The notes beneath the pieces are model-generated. The model did no database searches and was not told where the DNA came from. It saw only the letters and a program-made list of their open reading frames with translations. A DNA stretch of 19,051 nt, taken from WS-11 sp035275545. GTDB taxonomy: Bacteria; Eisenbacteria; RBG-16-71-46. This document shows positions 1 to 8,195 of this stretch, in pieces; positions within the stretch are counted from its first letter, which is position 1, and each line of letters opens with the position of its first letter. The stretch covers positions 1 to 19,051 of the forward strand of contig DATEMP010000425.1 in the NCBI GenBank assembly GCA_035275545.1. Reading direction: 5' to 3'. A program made the position numbers and the translations under genes.

Positions 1-747
1 GACTATCGCGCGGCGTTCGCGCGCGCGCTGCTGCGCACCGGCAGCAAGGACGTGCCGGGCTCGTGGCAGGGCACCGGGCGCGACTGGGGCAACCTGTCGG
101 CGGCCTATCCCACGCGCGTGATCGCCGAGAACGATCCGCGCCTGGGTGTGCTCGCGACCCGCGTGCGCGCGCGCGCCGGATCGAACGGGCTGGTGAGCCA
201 GGGTCCGGCCGATTCGCTCCACACCTACCTGGGCGCGGATCTCGCGCAGTGGTCGCTGCTGGTGGGCCGGTCCGACGAAGCGCGCGCCTACCTGGGCGAC
301 CTGATCGCCCACAGCAGCTCGACCCTCGGCCAGGCGGAGGTGTTCAACCGGCACCAGGGCGAGTTCGGCGCCAACCTTCCGCCCCACGCGACCGCGGCGG
401 CGACCATCGTGGACCTGGTGCGCAACATGATGGTGTGCGACGTGCGCGACACGCTCGAGATCGCGCTGGGCGGAGCGCCGTCGTGGTGGCGCGGTGCGCG
501 ATTCGAGCGCGCACCCACCCGCTTCGGCGTCATGGACGTGTCGCTCGAGAGCCCGGAAGTCGACCTGCGCCGCGCTCGCTGGGGCGCGCTCGACGTGCCG
601 ATCCGCGTGCGGGTCGCCGACGGCGAGCGCGTGGTCGAGGTGCTCACGGACCGGGCGCATGCTTCCGGTCAGTGGATCGAATGCCCGCCGGGTGCACGCG
701 AGGTCACGTTCCGCGTGGTGATCGAGCAGGTGGTGGCGTCGCGATGA
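1..747 (+). CDS. Six-hairpin glycosidase-like protein, C-terminal fragment (5' end outside window)
   Basis: The frame is open from base 1 with no convincing start, so this is the last 248 codons of a longer gene; the GTG at 52 is internal. The final helices of an alpha/alpha barrel can be made out (LGADLAQWSLLVGRSDEA, later LPPHATAAATIVDLVRNMM). They are followed by DTLEIALGGAPSWWRGARF and APTRFGVMDVSLE, then a short beta-rich tail. This order (helix pair, 'LPPHA..A', 'L.L..G.P..W..G', 'PT.FG') is what I associate with the C-terminal end of six-hairpin glycosidase-like proteins acting on oligosaccharides. The catalytic acids would lie upstream and cannot be checked, so substrate and activity are unknown. 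The stop overlaps the next start in ATGA (744-747), which indicates translational coupling with the following membrane protein and MFS permease. The family call is inference from motif order only. Confidence 0.6.
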   Translation, partial: DYRAAFARALLRTGSKDVPGSWQGTGRDWGNLSAAYPTRVIAENDPRLGVLATRVRARAGSNGLVSQGPADSLHTYLGADLAQWSLLVGRSDEARAYLGDLIAHSSSTLGQAEVFNRHQGEFGANLPPHATAAATIVDLVRNMMVCDVRDTLEIALGGAPSWWRGARFERAPTRFGVMDVSLESPEVDLRRARWGALDVPIRVRVADGERVVEVLTDRAHASGQWIECPPGAREVTFRVVIEQVVASR

Positions 748-1397
748 AGCGCTCCCGCTCCACCGCACCGGGATCCGCGGCAGGCGGGCCCGCACGCGGC
801 CGCAGGATCACGCTCATCCTCGCCGGGCTCGCGATCGTGATCGCCGTGGTGCTGGCGATGCGCAATCGAACCCCGACCAGCCGGCTCGCCGCGCTCAAGC
901 CGGGGGCGGATCAAGTGCTGCTCGACAGCCTGGAGGCCGCGGACGCGCGGCACGACTGGGTGCGGGGGCTGGTGGTCGCCGAGCGGCTGGCCCAGCTCCA
1001 CCCGCTCGATCACGGCGTCCTGCTCGCGCGCGGCACGCTGTGGAGCAACTACGCGGTCGATCAGCGGCAGGGCCGCGTGCGGCCGCGCCCCGCGATGCGC
1101 ACCAGCCTCGAGCGCATGGCGTGCATGCGGCGGGCGATCGGGCTCATCGACTCGTCGAGCATCTCCGCCAACACCGATCAGCGTTGGCTGGACTCGGGCA
1201 CGCGGCTCGCGCGGCTCTACGAGGCGCTCGGCCTCCCCGGCGATGCGCTGGTGGCGTACGAGACCATCAAGCAGCGGCTGCCGAACGAGGTGGCGCCGGC
1301 GATGCGCGCCTACTGGATGCGTGCGCTCTTCTACGATCCCGTCCATCCCGACACCAGCGAATGGGATCGCTACCAGAAGCGCATCGGCCGCCGGTGA
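744..1397 (+). CDS. Membrane-anchored helical-repeat (TPR-like) protein of unknown function
   Basis: This 217-residue protein begins at an ATG that overlaps the previous stop (ATGA). The start is chosen because the overlap fits coupling and the protein then opens with a basic N-terminus. Residues 1-21 are Arg/Ser/Gly-rich. Residues 22-40 (RITLILAGLAIVIAVVLAM) form one hydrophobic segment, most simply an uncleaved signal anchor. The rest should face the periplasm. It is predicted largely helical, with alternating motifs such as LDSLEAADARHDWVRGLVVAERL and, near residues 150-190, ARLYEALGLPGDALVAYETI, which look like degenerate tetratricopeptide pairs. No catalytic motif is visible. It sits between a glycosidase-like gene and an MFS permease with overlaps at both ends, so a role in the same process is likely but undefined. 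Confidence 0.7.
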   Translation: MKRSRSTAPGSAAGGPARGRRITLILAGLAIVIAVVLAMRNRTPTSRLAALKPGADQVLLDSLEAADARHDWVRGLVVAERLAQLHPLDHGVLLARGTLWSNYAVDQRQGRVRPRPAMRTSLERMACMRRAIGLIDSSSISANTDQRWLDSGTRLARLYEALGLPGDALVAYETIKQRLPNEVAPAMRAYWMRALFYDPVHPDTSEWDRYQKRIGRR

Positions 1398-2653
1398 GCA
1401 TCGGCCTTCCCGGCACGGGACCCGGCTTCGCGCGCGACGCGGCACCCGGCGCCCGCCCCGACGCCGCGCGCTGGCGGATCCTCGCGGTGCTCTCGCTCGC
1501 CGAGCTTCTGGGCATGTCGATGTGGTTCGCGGGCACCGCGGCCGGACCGCAGCTCGCCGAGCGCTGGCACCTCACACACGGCGAGGCCGGCTGGCTCACC
1601 ACGATCGTCCAGCTCGGATTCGTCGCCGGCACCGCGGTCGCCGCGGTTCTCAACCTCGCCGACCTGGTCCCGGCGCGGCGTTACTTCGCGGTCGCGGCGG
1701 TGCTCGCCGCCGCGTCGAACGCCACGCTCCTCGCGGCGCCGAGCTTTGCGGTCGCGCTGGTGTGCCGCTTCCTGAGCGGATTCTTCCTCGCCGGCGTCTA
1801 TCCTCCGGGCATGAAGATGGTCGCGACCTGGTTCCGGGAGAAGCGCGGTCTCGCGATCGGCACGCTGGTGGGAGCGCTAGGAATCGGAAAGGCCTCGCCC
1901 TACCTGGTACACGCCATCGGCCATGCGGGCGTCGAGCCTGTGATCGTGGTGGCGTCGGCGAACGCGGTGCTCGCGGCGCTGCTCGTCACGGTCGCATACC
2001 GCGACGGGCCATACGCGTTTGCGGGCCGGCCGTTCGCGTGGAGCCTGGTCGCCACCGTGATGCGCCACCGCGAGACGCGCCTCGCGATCTTCGGCTACCT
2101 CGGGCACATGTGGGAGCTGTACGCGATGTGGGCTTGGCTGCCCGCGTTCTTCGCCGCGAGCCTGGCGGCGCGCGCGGCGGCAACCGGCGTGCCGGCGGCG
2201 CAGTCCACCGACGACCTGCTCGCGTTCGGCGCGATCGCCGTGGGCTCGCTCGGCTGCCTGTGGGGAGGCTGGGCCTCGGCGCGCATCGGCTACGCGCGCG
2301 TGGTCACCATCTCGATGGCGCTCTCGGGGCTGTGCGCCCTGGGGATCGGCTTCGCGTTCCACGCGCCGCTGCCGCTGCTGGTCGCAATCGCGTGGATCTG
2401 GGGGTTCTTCGTGGTCGCGGACTCGGCGCAGTTCAGCGCCATGGTCACCGAGGCGGCGCCGGCGCACGCGGTGGGCACGGCGCTCACGCTCCAGACCTCG
2501 ATGGGATTCCTGCTCACCATGGCGACCATCCAGCTCCTCCCGGTGCTGGTGGCGGCGGTGGGCTGGCCGTGGACGTTCCCGGTGCTGGCGCTGGGCCCGG
2601 TGTTCGGGATCGCCGCGATCGCTCGGCTGCCGCGCGCGCCGAAGCCGGCGTAG
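1394..2653 (+). CDS. MFS-family permease, 12 transmembrane segments
   Basis: The start is the GTG at 1394, which overlaps the preceding TGA (GTGA), giving 419 residues, typical for the major facilitator superfamily. About 12 hydrophobic helices are visible, with the usual central break near residues 205-225. After TM2 there is a degenerate motif A (LADLVPARRYF), and RFLSGFFLAGVYPPGMKM follows in TM4. The stretch RGLAIGTLVGALGIGKASPYL resembles the TM5 motif of nitrate/nitrite- and CynX-type MFS proteins. TM8 ends GGWASARIGYARV, the second-half equivalent of motif A. The substrate cannot be read from sequence. Co-translation with a glycosidase-like gene and a membrane-anchored protein makes a sugar-derived or polymer-derived substrate possible but unproven. 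It would act in the inner membrane. Confidence 0.88.
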   Translation: MSIGLPGTGPGFARDAAPGARPDAARWRILAVLSLAELLGMSMWFAGTAAGPQLAERWHLTHGEAGWLTTIVQLGFVAGTAVAAVLNLADLVPARRYFAVAAVLAAASNATLLAAPSFAVALVCRFLSGFFLAGVYPPGMKMVATWFREKRGLAIGTLVGALGIGKASPYLVHAIGHAGVEPVIVVASANAVLAALLVTVAYRDGPYAFAGRPFAWSLVATVMRHRETRLAIFGYLGHMWELYAMWAWLPAFFAASLAARAAATGVPAAQSTDDLLAFGAIAVGSLGCLWGGWASARIGYARVVTISMALSGLCALGIGFAFHAPLPLLVAIAWIWGFFVVADSAQFSAMVTEAAPAHAVGTALTLQTSMGFLLTMATIQLLPVLVAAVGWPWTFPVLALGPVFGIAAIARLPRAPKPA

Positions 2654-2691
2654 GCGCCACAACCCCCGTGCGGGAGCACGCGGCACGCGTG

Positions 2692-2697
2692 TATCAT
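2692..2697 (+). promoter_or_regulatory. Candidate -10 box for the Asp-box secreted protein
   Basis: TATCAT matches the sigma-70 -10 consensus at five of six positions in an otherwise GC-rich gap. Transcription would start near 2704, leaving a leader of about 24 nt that contains the AGGAG ribosome site at 2713-2717 (10 nt before the ATG at 2728). No good -35 box lies at 16-18 nt spacing, so this is a weak call based on position. Confidence 0.35.
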
Positions 2698-2727
2698 GAG
2701 CGCTCGCTTCCCAGGAGAACGACGCCC

Positions 2728-4422
2728 ATGCCCTCGCACCGGAATCGCACGCTCGCCGTCTGGTTTGCGCTCTTCGCCCTCGCCATCGCCTCGGTCGCTG
2801 CCGCCGAGGACGAGCCTCTCGGGCTGCCGCCCGAAGTGCCCGACGATCCGCCCGGGATTCCTGCGCAGCCACTCGCCGACGCCAAGGCCGCCACGATCGT
2901 CTCGTTCGGCCGCTTCACCCACTACCAGGTCAATGTGAGCGCGGGGGGCGCCAACATTCCCGGCGACGCGGCGAACGAGCCCAGCATCGCCGTCCATCCA
3001 TTCGACCACAACCTGATGGCGATCGGCTGGCGCCAGTTCGACACCGTCAGCTCCAACTTCCGGCAGGCGGGCTTCGGCTACACCACCAATGCCGGGCTCT
3101 CGTGGACCGCGGGCAAGATCAATCCCGGCGTGTTCCGCAGCGACCCGGTGCTGGCCGTCGACGCGGAGGGCGACTTCTTCTACAACAGCCTGATGGGCAA
3201 CCTCACCAGCCAGGTGTTCCCGTCGACCAACGCCGGGCAGACCTGGGGCGCGTCGGTGTCGGCGTTCGGCGGCGACAAGCAGTGGATGACGGTCGACCGC
3301 ACCGGCGGCGTGGGGAACAACTTCTTCTACCAGGCGTGGAGCACCGCCAGCAATCCGACCCCGCCCAACACCTTCAACCGGTCGATCAACGACGGCGCGA
3401 GCTGGCAGTCGCCGGTCTCCATTCCCAGCTCGCCGGTGTGGGGCACGCTCGATGTCGCATCGGACGGAACCCTCTACATCGTCGGAACCGAGGGCCCGGG
3501 AGGCGCCATCTACGTGTCGCGCTCGACCAACGCGAAGAACTCCGGCGTGACGCCCACGTTCACCACCACGACCGTCGACCTGGGCGGGACCATCCTCACC
3601 GGTGCCCCGAATCCCGCGGGGCTCCTGGGGCAGCTCTGGATCGGCGTCGACCGCTCGAACGGCCCGCGCGCGGGATGGGTCTACGTGCTCGCTTCGGTCG
3701 AGAGGCCGTTCGATCCCCTGGACGTGATGTTCATCCGCAGCACCGACGGCGGCCAGACCTGGAGCACTCCGGTGCGGGTCAACGGCGATCCCGGAACCAG
3801 CGCCTTCCAGTGGTTCGGGACCATGTCGGTCGCGCCCAACGGCCGGATCGACGCGGTGTGGAACGACACGCGCGGCAGCCTCAACAACAACGTGAGCGCC
3901 CTCTACTACTCGTTCTCGCTCGACGGTGGCGTGACCTGGTCGGCGAACGAGCAGGCGAGCCCCACCTGGTCGAGCAACGTGGGCTACCCGAACCAGAGCA
4001 AGATCGGCGACTACTATCACATGGTCTCGGACAACACCGGCGCCGACCTGGCGTGGGCGGCGACCTTCAACAACGAGCAGGACGTCTACTACGTGCGCCT
4101 GTCACCGCCCGGGGCGGTCGCCGTGGAGCCCGGGGTGGCGCCCGCCTTCCGGCTCCATGCCGGCCTGCCCAATCCGTTCACGGCGTTCACTGACATTCGG
4201 TTCGACGTGCCTCCCGGCGGCGCGCGCGTCGCGCTCCAGGTGTTCGACCTGACCGGCCACCGCGTGGCGACGCTGGTGGATGGATTCCGCGAGGGTGGTG
4301 CCCAGCAGGTGCGCTGGGCGGGGCGCGACGATTCGGGTCGCGACGTGGTTCCGGGCGTCTACCTCTATCGCTACGCGACCTCCGGCCACGCGGAGACCCG
4401 GAAGCTGATCCTGCTCCGCTGA
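2728..4422 (+). CDS. Secreted Asp-box (BNR) repeat protein with C-terminal FlgD/T9SS-type sorting domain
   Basis: The start at ATG 2728 follows AGGAG and opens with a signal peptide (basic start, hydrophobic residues 9-23, Ala-rich cleavage near AAAEDE). The mature protein has five Asp-box motifs (S/T-x-D/N-x-G-x-x-W): TTNAGLSW (about 119), STNAGQTW (166), SINDGASW (219), STDGGQTW (338) and SLDGGVTW (397). This is the pattern of six-bladed sialidase/BNR-type beta-propellers. The Arg triad and Tyr/Glu of GH33 sialidases were not identifiable, so I do not call an enzyme. Residues about 480-564 (PNPFTAFTDIRFDV, then VFDLTGHRVATL, PGVYLYRY, ending KLILLR) match the FlgD-Ig-like/type-A C-terminal domain that directs proteins through type IX secretion. 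The product is likely surface-exposed or released. Its stop is 10 nt from the convergent recQ stop. Confidence 0.85.
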   Translation: MPSHRNRTLAVWFALFALAIASVAAAEDEPLGLPPEVPDDPPGIPAQPLADAKAATIVSFGRFTHYQVNVSAGGANIPGDAANEPSIAVHPFDHNLMAIGWRQFDTVSSNFRQAGFGYTTNAGLSWTAGKINPGVFRSDPVLAVDAEGDFFYNSLMGNLTSQVFPSTNAGQTWGASVSAFGGDKQWMTVDRTGGVGNNFFYQAWSTASNPTPPNTFNRSINDGASWQSPVSIPSSPVWGTLDVASDGTLYIVGTEGPGGAIYVSRSTNAKNSGVTPTFTTTTVDLGGTILTGAPNPAGLLGQLWIGVDRSNGPRAGWVYVLASVERPFDPLDVMFIRSTDGGQTWSTPVRVNGDPGTSAFQWFGTMSVAPNGRIDAVWNDTRGSLNNNVSALYYSFSLDGGVTWSANEQASPTWSSNVGYPNQSKIGDYYHMVSDNTGADLAWAATFNNEQDVYYVRLSPPGAVAVEPGVAPAFRLHAGLPNPFTAFTDIRFDVPPGGARVALQVFDLTGHRVATLVDGFREGGAQQVRWAGRDDSGRDVVPGVYLYRYATSGHAETRKLILLR

Positions 4423-4432
4423 GGCGGGTCGC

Positions 4433-5980
4433 TCACGCTTCGCGCAGCACCGCGAGGAACGCTTCGCCGTAGCGCTCGAGCTTGACCGGCCCGACGCCGG
4501 AGAGGTTGAGCAGCTCGGCGCCGGTCTTCGGCACCACCGCGGCCATCTGGCGCAGCACCGCGTCGCTGAACACGATGTACGCGGGCACCCCCTCCGAGTC
4601 GGCGATGCGCTTGCGCACCGCCCGCAGGCGCTCGAACAGCTCGGGATCGGCGGTGGCGCCGCCCAGGTCGCCGCTCAGCAACGCCCCGGCGCCACGCCCG
4701 ACGCGCGCCGTCCCGCGCGCCGGAGCGGGACCCACCAGCGCTTCGATCCCGGTGCCGAGACACACGTCGCAGGAGGTGCCGCAGGGCGCGATGGTTTCGT
4801 CCAGGTAGCGAACGATCGCCTGGTGGCGGCAGCCGCCGCGATCGACCAGCCGGAACATCTCGACCGTCTTGTTCCGGGTCTCGGCCCGCACCGCGCCATC
4901 GTCGATGCCGTCCAGGAACGCGTCGTAGCCGATCACGTCCGCCCACGAGTACATGAGCACGCAGTCGCTCTCGAGCCCGTCGCGCCCGGCGCGGCCGATC
5001 TCCTGGTACCACGCCTCGATGCTCTTGGGCATGTCGCGGTGGATGACGAACCGCACGTTGCTCTTGTCGATGCCCATGCCGAAGGCGACGGTGGCGACCA
5101 CCACGTCCAGCTCGTCGCGCGCGAACGCGTCCTGGGTGTTCGAGCGCTCCTCGTCGGGGAGCCCGGCGTGGTACGCGGCCGCGCGCACGCCGCGGGTGCG
5201 CAGCCACTCGGCGGTGCTCTCGACCGACTTGCGGCTCATGCAGTAGACGATGCCGCTCTCGCCCGGGTGGCGCCGCACGATGCCCAGGATGTCGTCGCGC
5301 GTCGTGCGGCCCGCACCCTTCTTCTGGGCGGTGATGCGCAGGTTGGGACGGAAGAAGGAGCCCTTGAACCCCTCCGGCTTGCGCATGCCGAGCTGGCGGA
5401 TGATGTCGCCCACCACGCGGCGTGTGGCGGTCGCGGTCAGCGCCAGCACCGGGATGTCGCCAAGCTGCTGCTTGAGCCCCTCGAGCCGCCGGTACGCGGG
5501 TCGAAAGTCGTGCCCCCAGTGACTGATGCAGTGCGCCTCGTCGACCACCACCAGGCTCACGTGGCAGTCGGCGATGATCGAGCGGAGCGATCCCTCGAGA
5601 CCCTCCGGCGCGACGTACACCAGCTCCAGCCCTCCCCGGCGGAGCTCGGCGAGATGCGCGCGCCGCTCCGCGAACTCGATGCTGGAGTTGATCACCGCCG
5701 CGCGGAATCCGAGGCGCGTGAGGGCGTCCACCTGGTCCTTCATGAGCGAGATGAGCGGCGAGACCACCAGTACCGCGCCGGGCAGGATGCGCGCCGGGAT
5801 CTGGAAGGTGAGCGACTTCCCTGCACCGGTGGGCATCACCCCGATGCAGTCACGCCCGGCCAGGACGGCGTCGATGATGTGGCGTTGCCCGGGCCGGAAC
5901 TCGCGGTAGCCGAAGACGCTCTCGAGCACCTGCTGGGGATCGGCGAGCCGGGAGGCCAGGGGAAGCGCGGGCTCGTACAA
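4433..5980 (-). CDS. recQ: RecQ-family ATP-dependent DNA helicase, short form
   Basis: This 515-residue SF2 helicase would unwind DNA 3'-5' during recombination and repair. Visible motifs are motif 0 (FGYREFRPGQ, 23-32), Walker A PTGAGKS (50-56), DEAH (147-150) with the RecQ aromatic-loop stretch CISHWGHDFRP (151-161), LTATAT (181-186), AFGMGIDK (299-306) and the motif VI arginine-finger region QEIGRAGRDG (326-335). A zinc-binding site follows (C384, C400, C404, C407). After a Gly/Ala-rich linker (about 410-440), an HRDC domain occupies about 443-515. The winged-helix RQC part normally found between zinc site and HRDC is missing, which explains the length against about 600 residues in E. coli RecQ. 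The start is TTG at 5980, supported by GGAGGG just upstream; no earlier start exists in frame. Confidence 0.93.
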   Translation of the reverse strand: MYEPALPLASRLADPQQVLESVFGYREFRPGQRHIIDAVLAGRDCIGVMPTGAGKSLTFQIPARILPGAVLVVSPLISLMKDQVDALTRLGFRAAVINSSIEFAERRAHLAELRRGGLELVYVAPEGLEGSLRSIIADCHVSLVVVDEAHCISHWGHDFRPAYRRLEGLKQQLGDIPVLALTATATRRVVGDIIRQLGMRKPEGFKGSFFRPNLRITAQKKGAGRTTRDDILGIVRRHPGESGIVYCMSRKSVESTAEWLRTRGVRAAAYHAGLPDEERSNTQDAFARDELDVVVATVAFGMGIDKSNVRFVIHRDMPKSIEAWYQEIGRAGRDGLESDCVLMYSWADVIGYDAFLDGIDDGAVRAETRNKTVEMFRLVDRGGCRHQAIVRYLDETIAPCGTSCDVCLGTGIEALVGPAPARGTARVGRGAGALLSGDLGGATADPELFERLRAVRKRIADSEGVPAYIVFSDAVLRQMAAVVPKTGAELLNLSGVGPVKLERYGEAFLAVLREA

Positions 5981-5983
5981 GGT

Positions 5984-5989
5984 CCCTCC
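5984..5989 (-). promoter_or_regulatory. Ribosome binding site supporting a TTG start for recQ
   Basis: Read on the minus strand this is GGAGGG, followed by ACC and TTG. The strong Shine-Dalgarno match at short spacing is the reason for choosing the rare TTG start. The next in-frame candidate, a GTG within QQVLESV, would begin after the N-terminal end of the helicase domain region and lacks such a site. Confidence 0.6.
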
Positions 5990-6164
5990 GTGGACGGGAG
6001 CGGGTGGGCGGGGTGCGGATCGGGAGGAGCGAATCTAAGGCAGGAGCCGGCCGAGTGCACGTTCGGCTCGCGCGCCCGAAGTTGTCGCTGGAAAGCCGAG
6101 CGGCCCGGCGCGACACTCACGCTCCCACGCCCGGGCAGGTCCCGGGCGGCCCCGGAGAGATTTC

Positions 6165-8156
6165 ATGATGCGCCCGATCGCCCTCGTCGCTGCCGCTGCC
6201 CTGGCGGGCCTGGGTCTCGACCCGCGCCCGTGCACCGCCGGCTGGGACGCGGACGGCGTCCCGCTGCACGCGGTCCCCAGCGGTATCGCGAGCATGCAGG
6301 TGGTCCCGGACGGCCAGGATGGAGCGCTCGCGCTCTGGAGCGACCCGCGGACCGGATGGCCCGCGCTGTTCACCCAGCGTGTCAGCTCCGCGGGCGAGAT
6401 CGCCGCCGGATGGCCGGCCTCCGGTGTGCAGCTCGGAGAGCACGCGGGCGCCCAGTTCGACGCGGCGATCGTGGCGGCCGGCGATGGCGGCGCATTCGTC
6501 GCCTGGCAGGAGTACGCCGGTTGCCACCCGGCGTGCGACGTGATCCTGCCGCGCGTGCGGGTGCTGAGGCTCACGTCGGACGGACGTGCGGCGGACGGCT
6601 GGCCGGCGAGCGGACTCGAAGTCGCCCCTGACCCGACGCCCGAGATGGCTCAAGGTGGGCCCACGCTCCTCCTGGACGGCGCGGGCGGTGTGTTCGTCGC
6701 CTGGTCGCAGCACGCGGGCATCACCACGCACGAGCTCCGCGCCCAGCGCATCGATGGGAGCGGGACGCTTCTGTGGGCTGCCACGCCGGGTGGCGTGGTG
6801 GTGTCGGGTGGACCGGCGCGTGGGGCGCCGCCGGCGCTCGCGCCGGACGGGCTCGGCGGCCTGTACCTCGCCTGGCAGGATCGCAGGCTCTCGTTCTATG
6901 ACGACGTGTTCGCCCAGCGCCTGGACGCGGCCGGAACCGCCTCGTGGAATCCGGACGGCGTCGCCATCTCGATCGCGGACCACGTGCAGTCGGACCTCCG
7001 GATGCTGCCCGATGGCGCGGGGGGCGCGTTGCTGTTCTGGGGAACCATCGACACGCGGGGATACAGCGGCGCATCCCTCGGCGGCCAGGTGCTCCACCGT
7101 GACGGCCCGGTCGCGGGCGATCGCCTCATGCTGGCGGACGGCGGTCCCTACCGATACGGCGTCGCCGCGGATGGTGCCGGCGGCGCGGCGCTGGTATGGG
7201 ATGACTACGGTCAGGTCTACGCACTGCGCGTGAACGCGGCGCTCGCTCCCTCGCCCGGCTGGCCCGCCGGCGGGTTCCCGCTCTCCGGCGCGGGGAGCAA
7301 CGGAGGACTCCCGGTCGTGGCCGCGGACGGTGCTCAGGGCATGACGCTCGCGTGGGCCGACGATCGCAGGATCCCGGGCGTGACGATGGCGTATGCCGTG
7401 CGCCTGAGGTGGGACCGAACCCCCTTGCCCGGCTGGCCCGTGGACGGGCTCCCGCTCGCTCCCCTGCCGTATCCGCAGACCGTGAAGGGGATCGCGGCGT
7501 CGACCGCCGGAGCGATCGTAGTGGTGCTGAACCAGCCTCCGGCGGACCTGTCGGGTGAGCCCGGTTTCGTCGACATCCTGGCCCAGCGCGTGGCGGCCCC
7601 GGCCGCGATCGTCACGCCCACCGTTTCGTCCGCGACGGTGGATGCCACGCCGGAGCGCGTGCGCCTCGAGTGGTCCACGACCGATGGTGCCGGCGTGGCC
7701 TTTCTGGTCTCCCGCCGCAGCGAAGCGGGCCCCTGGGTGGACCTTCGCTGGGCCACCGCGGACGCGGGCGGGCGCATCGTCTTCGAGGATCGCGCGGTCG
7801 AGGCGGGCGGGCGCTACGGTTACCGGCTCGGGTTCGTGCCGGGCAATGGTCCGGTACGGACCCTGGGCGAGACGTGGGTCACCATCCCGTCGCCGCTGGC
7901 GCTCCGGGGTGCCTCGCCCAATCCCGGGTCGAACGATCTCACGATCGTATTCGCCCTCCCCGACGCGGCGCCGGCCACGCTGGAGTTGTTCGATACCGGC
8001 GGTCGCCTGATCGAGTCGCGCGAGGTCGGCGCGCTCGGCGCCGGGACCCATGCGCTGCGGATAGTGGCCGGCAGACGCCTGCCTTCAGGGCTATATCACC
8101 TGCGCCTCAAGCGGCTCGACCGGGTGCTCACGGCGCGCGCGAGCGTCCTCCGGTAG
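6165..8156 (+). CDS. Large secreted repeat (propeller-like) protein with FN3-like module and C-terminal T9SS-type domain
   Basis: The start is ATG 6165 (a second ATG follows at 6168) behind GGAGAGA at 6154-6160. A signal peptide covers residues 1 to about 25. The body holds seven copies of a DGxGGxxxxW-type motif, with the tryptophan at residues 58, 114, 180, 237, 292, 345 and 397, that is every 52-66 residues. An eighth degenerate copy may sit near 443-455. This spacing suits a seven- or eight-bladed beta-propeller. Recurrent 'GWPxxG' turns (WPASG, WPAGG, WPVDG) separate blades. Residues about 485-575 look like a fibronectin-III-type module. Residues 580-663 (SPNPGSNDLTIVFALPD, LELFDTGGRLIES, LPSGLYHLRL, ending RASVLR) form a type-A/FlgD-Ig-like C-terminal domain. 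No enzyme motif was found; a surface or extracellular binding or structural role is inferred. Confidence 0.85.
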   Translation: MMRPIALVAAAALAGLGLDPRPCTAGWDADGVPLHAVPSGIASMQVVPDGQDGALALWSDPRTGWPALFTQRVSSAGEIAAGWPASGVQLGEHAGAQFDAAIVAAGDGGAFVAWQEYAGCHPACDVILPRVRVLRLTSDGRAADGWPASGLEVAPDPTPEMAQGGPTLLLDGAGGVFVAWSQHAGITTHELRAQRIDGSGTLLWAATPGGVVVSGGPARGAPPALAPDGLGGLYLAWQDRRLSFYDDVFAQRLDAAGTASWNPDGVAISIADHVQSDLRMLPDGAGGALLFWGTIDTRGYSGASLGGQVLHRDGPVAGDRLMLADGGPYRYGVAADGAGGAALVWDDYGQVYALRVNAALAPSPGWPAGGFPLSGAGSNGGLPVVAADGAQGMTLAWADDRRIPGVTMAYAVRLRWDRTPLPGWPVDGLPLAPLPYPQTVKGIAASTAGAIVVVLNQPPADLSGEPGFVDILAQRVAAPAAIVTPTVSSATVDATPERVRLEWSTTDGAGVAFLVSRRSEAGPWVDLRWATADAGGRIVFEDRAVEAGGRYGYRLGFVPGNGPVRTLGETWVTIPSPLALRGASPNPGSNDLTIVFALPDAAPATLELFDTGGRLIESREVGALGAGTHALRIVAGRRLPSGLYHLRLKRLDRVLTARASVLR

Positions 8157-8195
8157 GTCGGTGAGTGGCGGGCGTCCGGCAAGCGCCGCCGCGTC

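Noticed and set aside
2290..4020. Long minus-strand open frame (576 codons)
   Set aside because: Antisense to the MFS end and the Asp-box protein, with low-complexity Arg/Gly/Val composition and no ribosome site or family match.
2728..4422. GH33 sialidase call
   Set aside because: Asp-boxes alone are not diagnostic and the catalytic residues could not be placed.
6032..6060. Promoter for recQ (TAGATT on the minus strand)
   Set aside because: Only four of six at -10 and nothing like TTGACA at the right spacing.
4823..6631. Long plus-strand open frame (602 codons) across recQ and the next gene
   Set aside because: It is antisense to recQ, whose motifs are intact, and has Arg/Ala/Val-rich composition without domains. 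High GC makes such shadow frames common.
6117..8051. Minus-strand open frame (644 codons)
   Set aside because: Antisense to the propeller-like secreted protein; Arg-rich, no recognisable motif.
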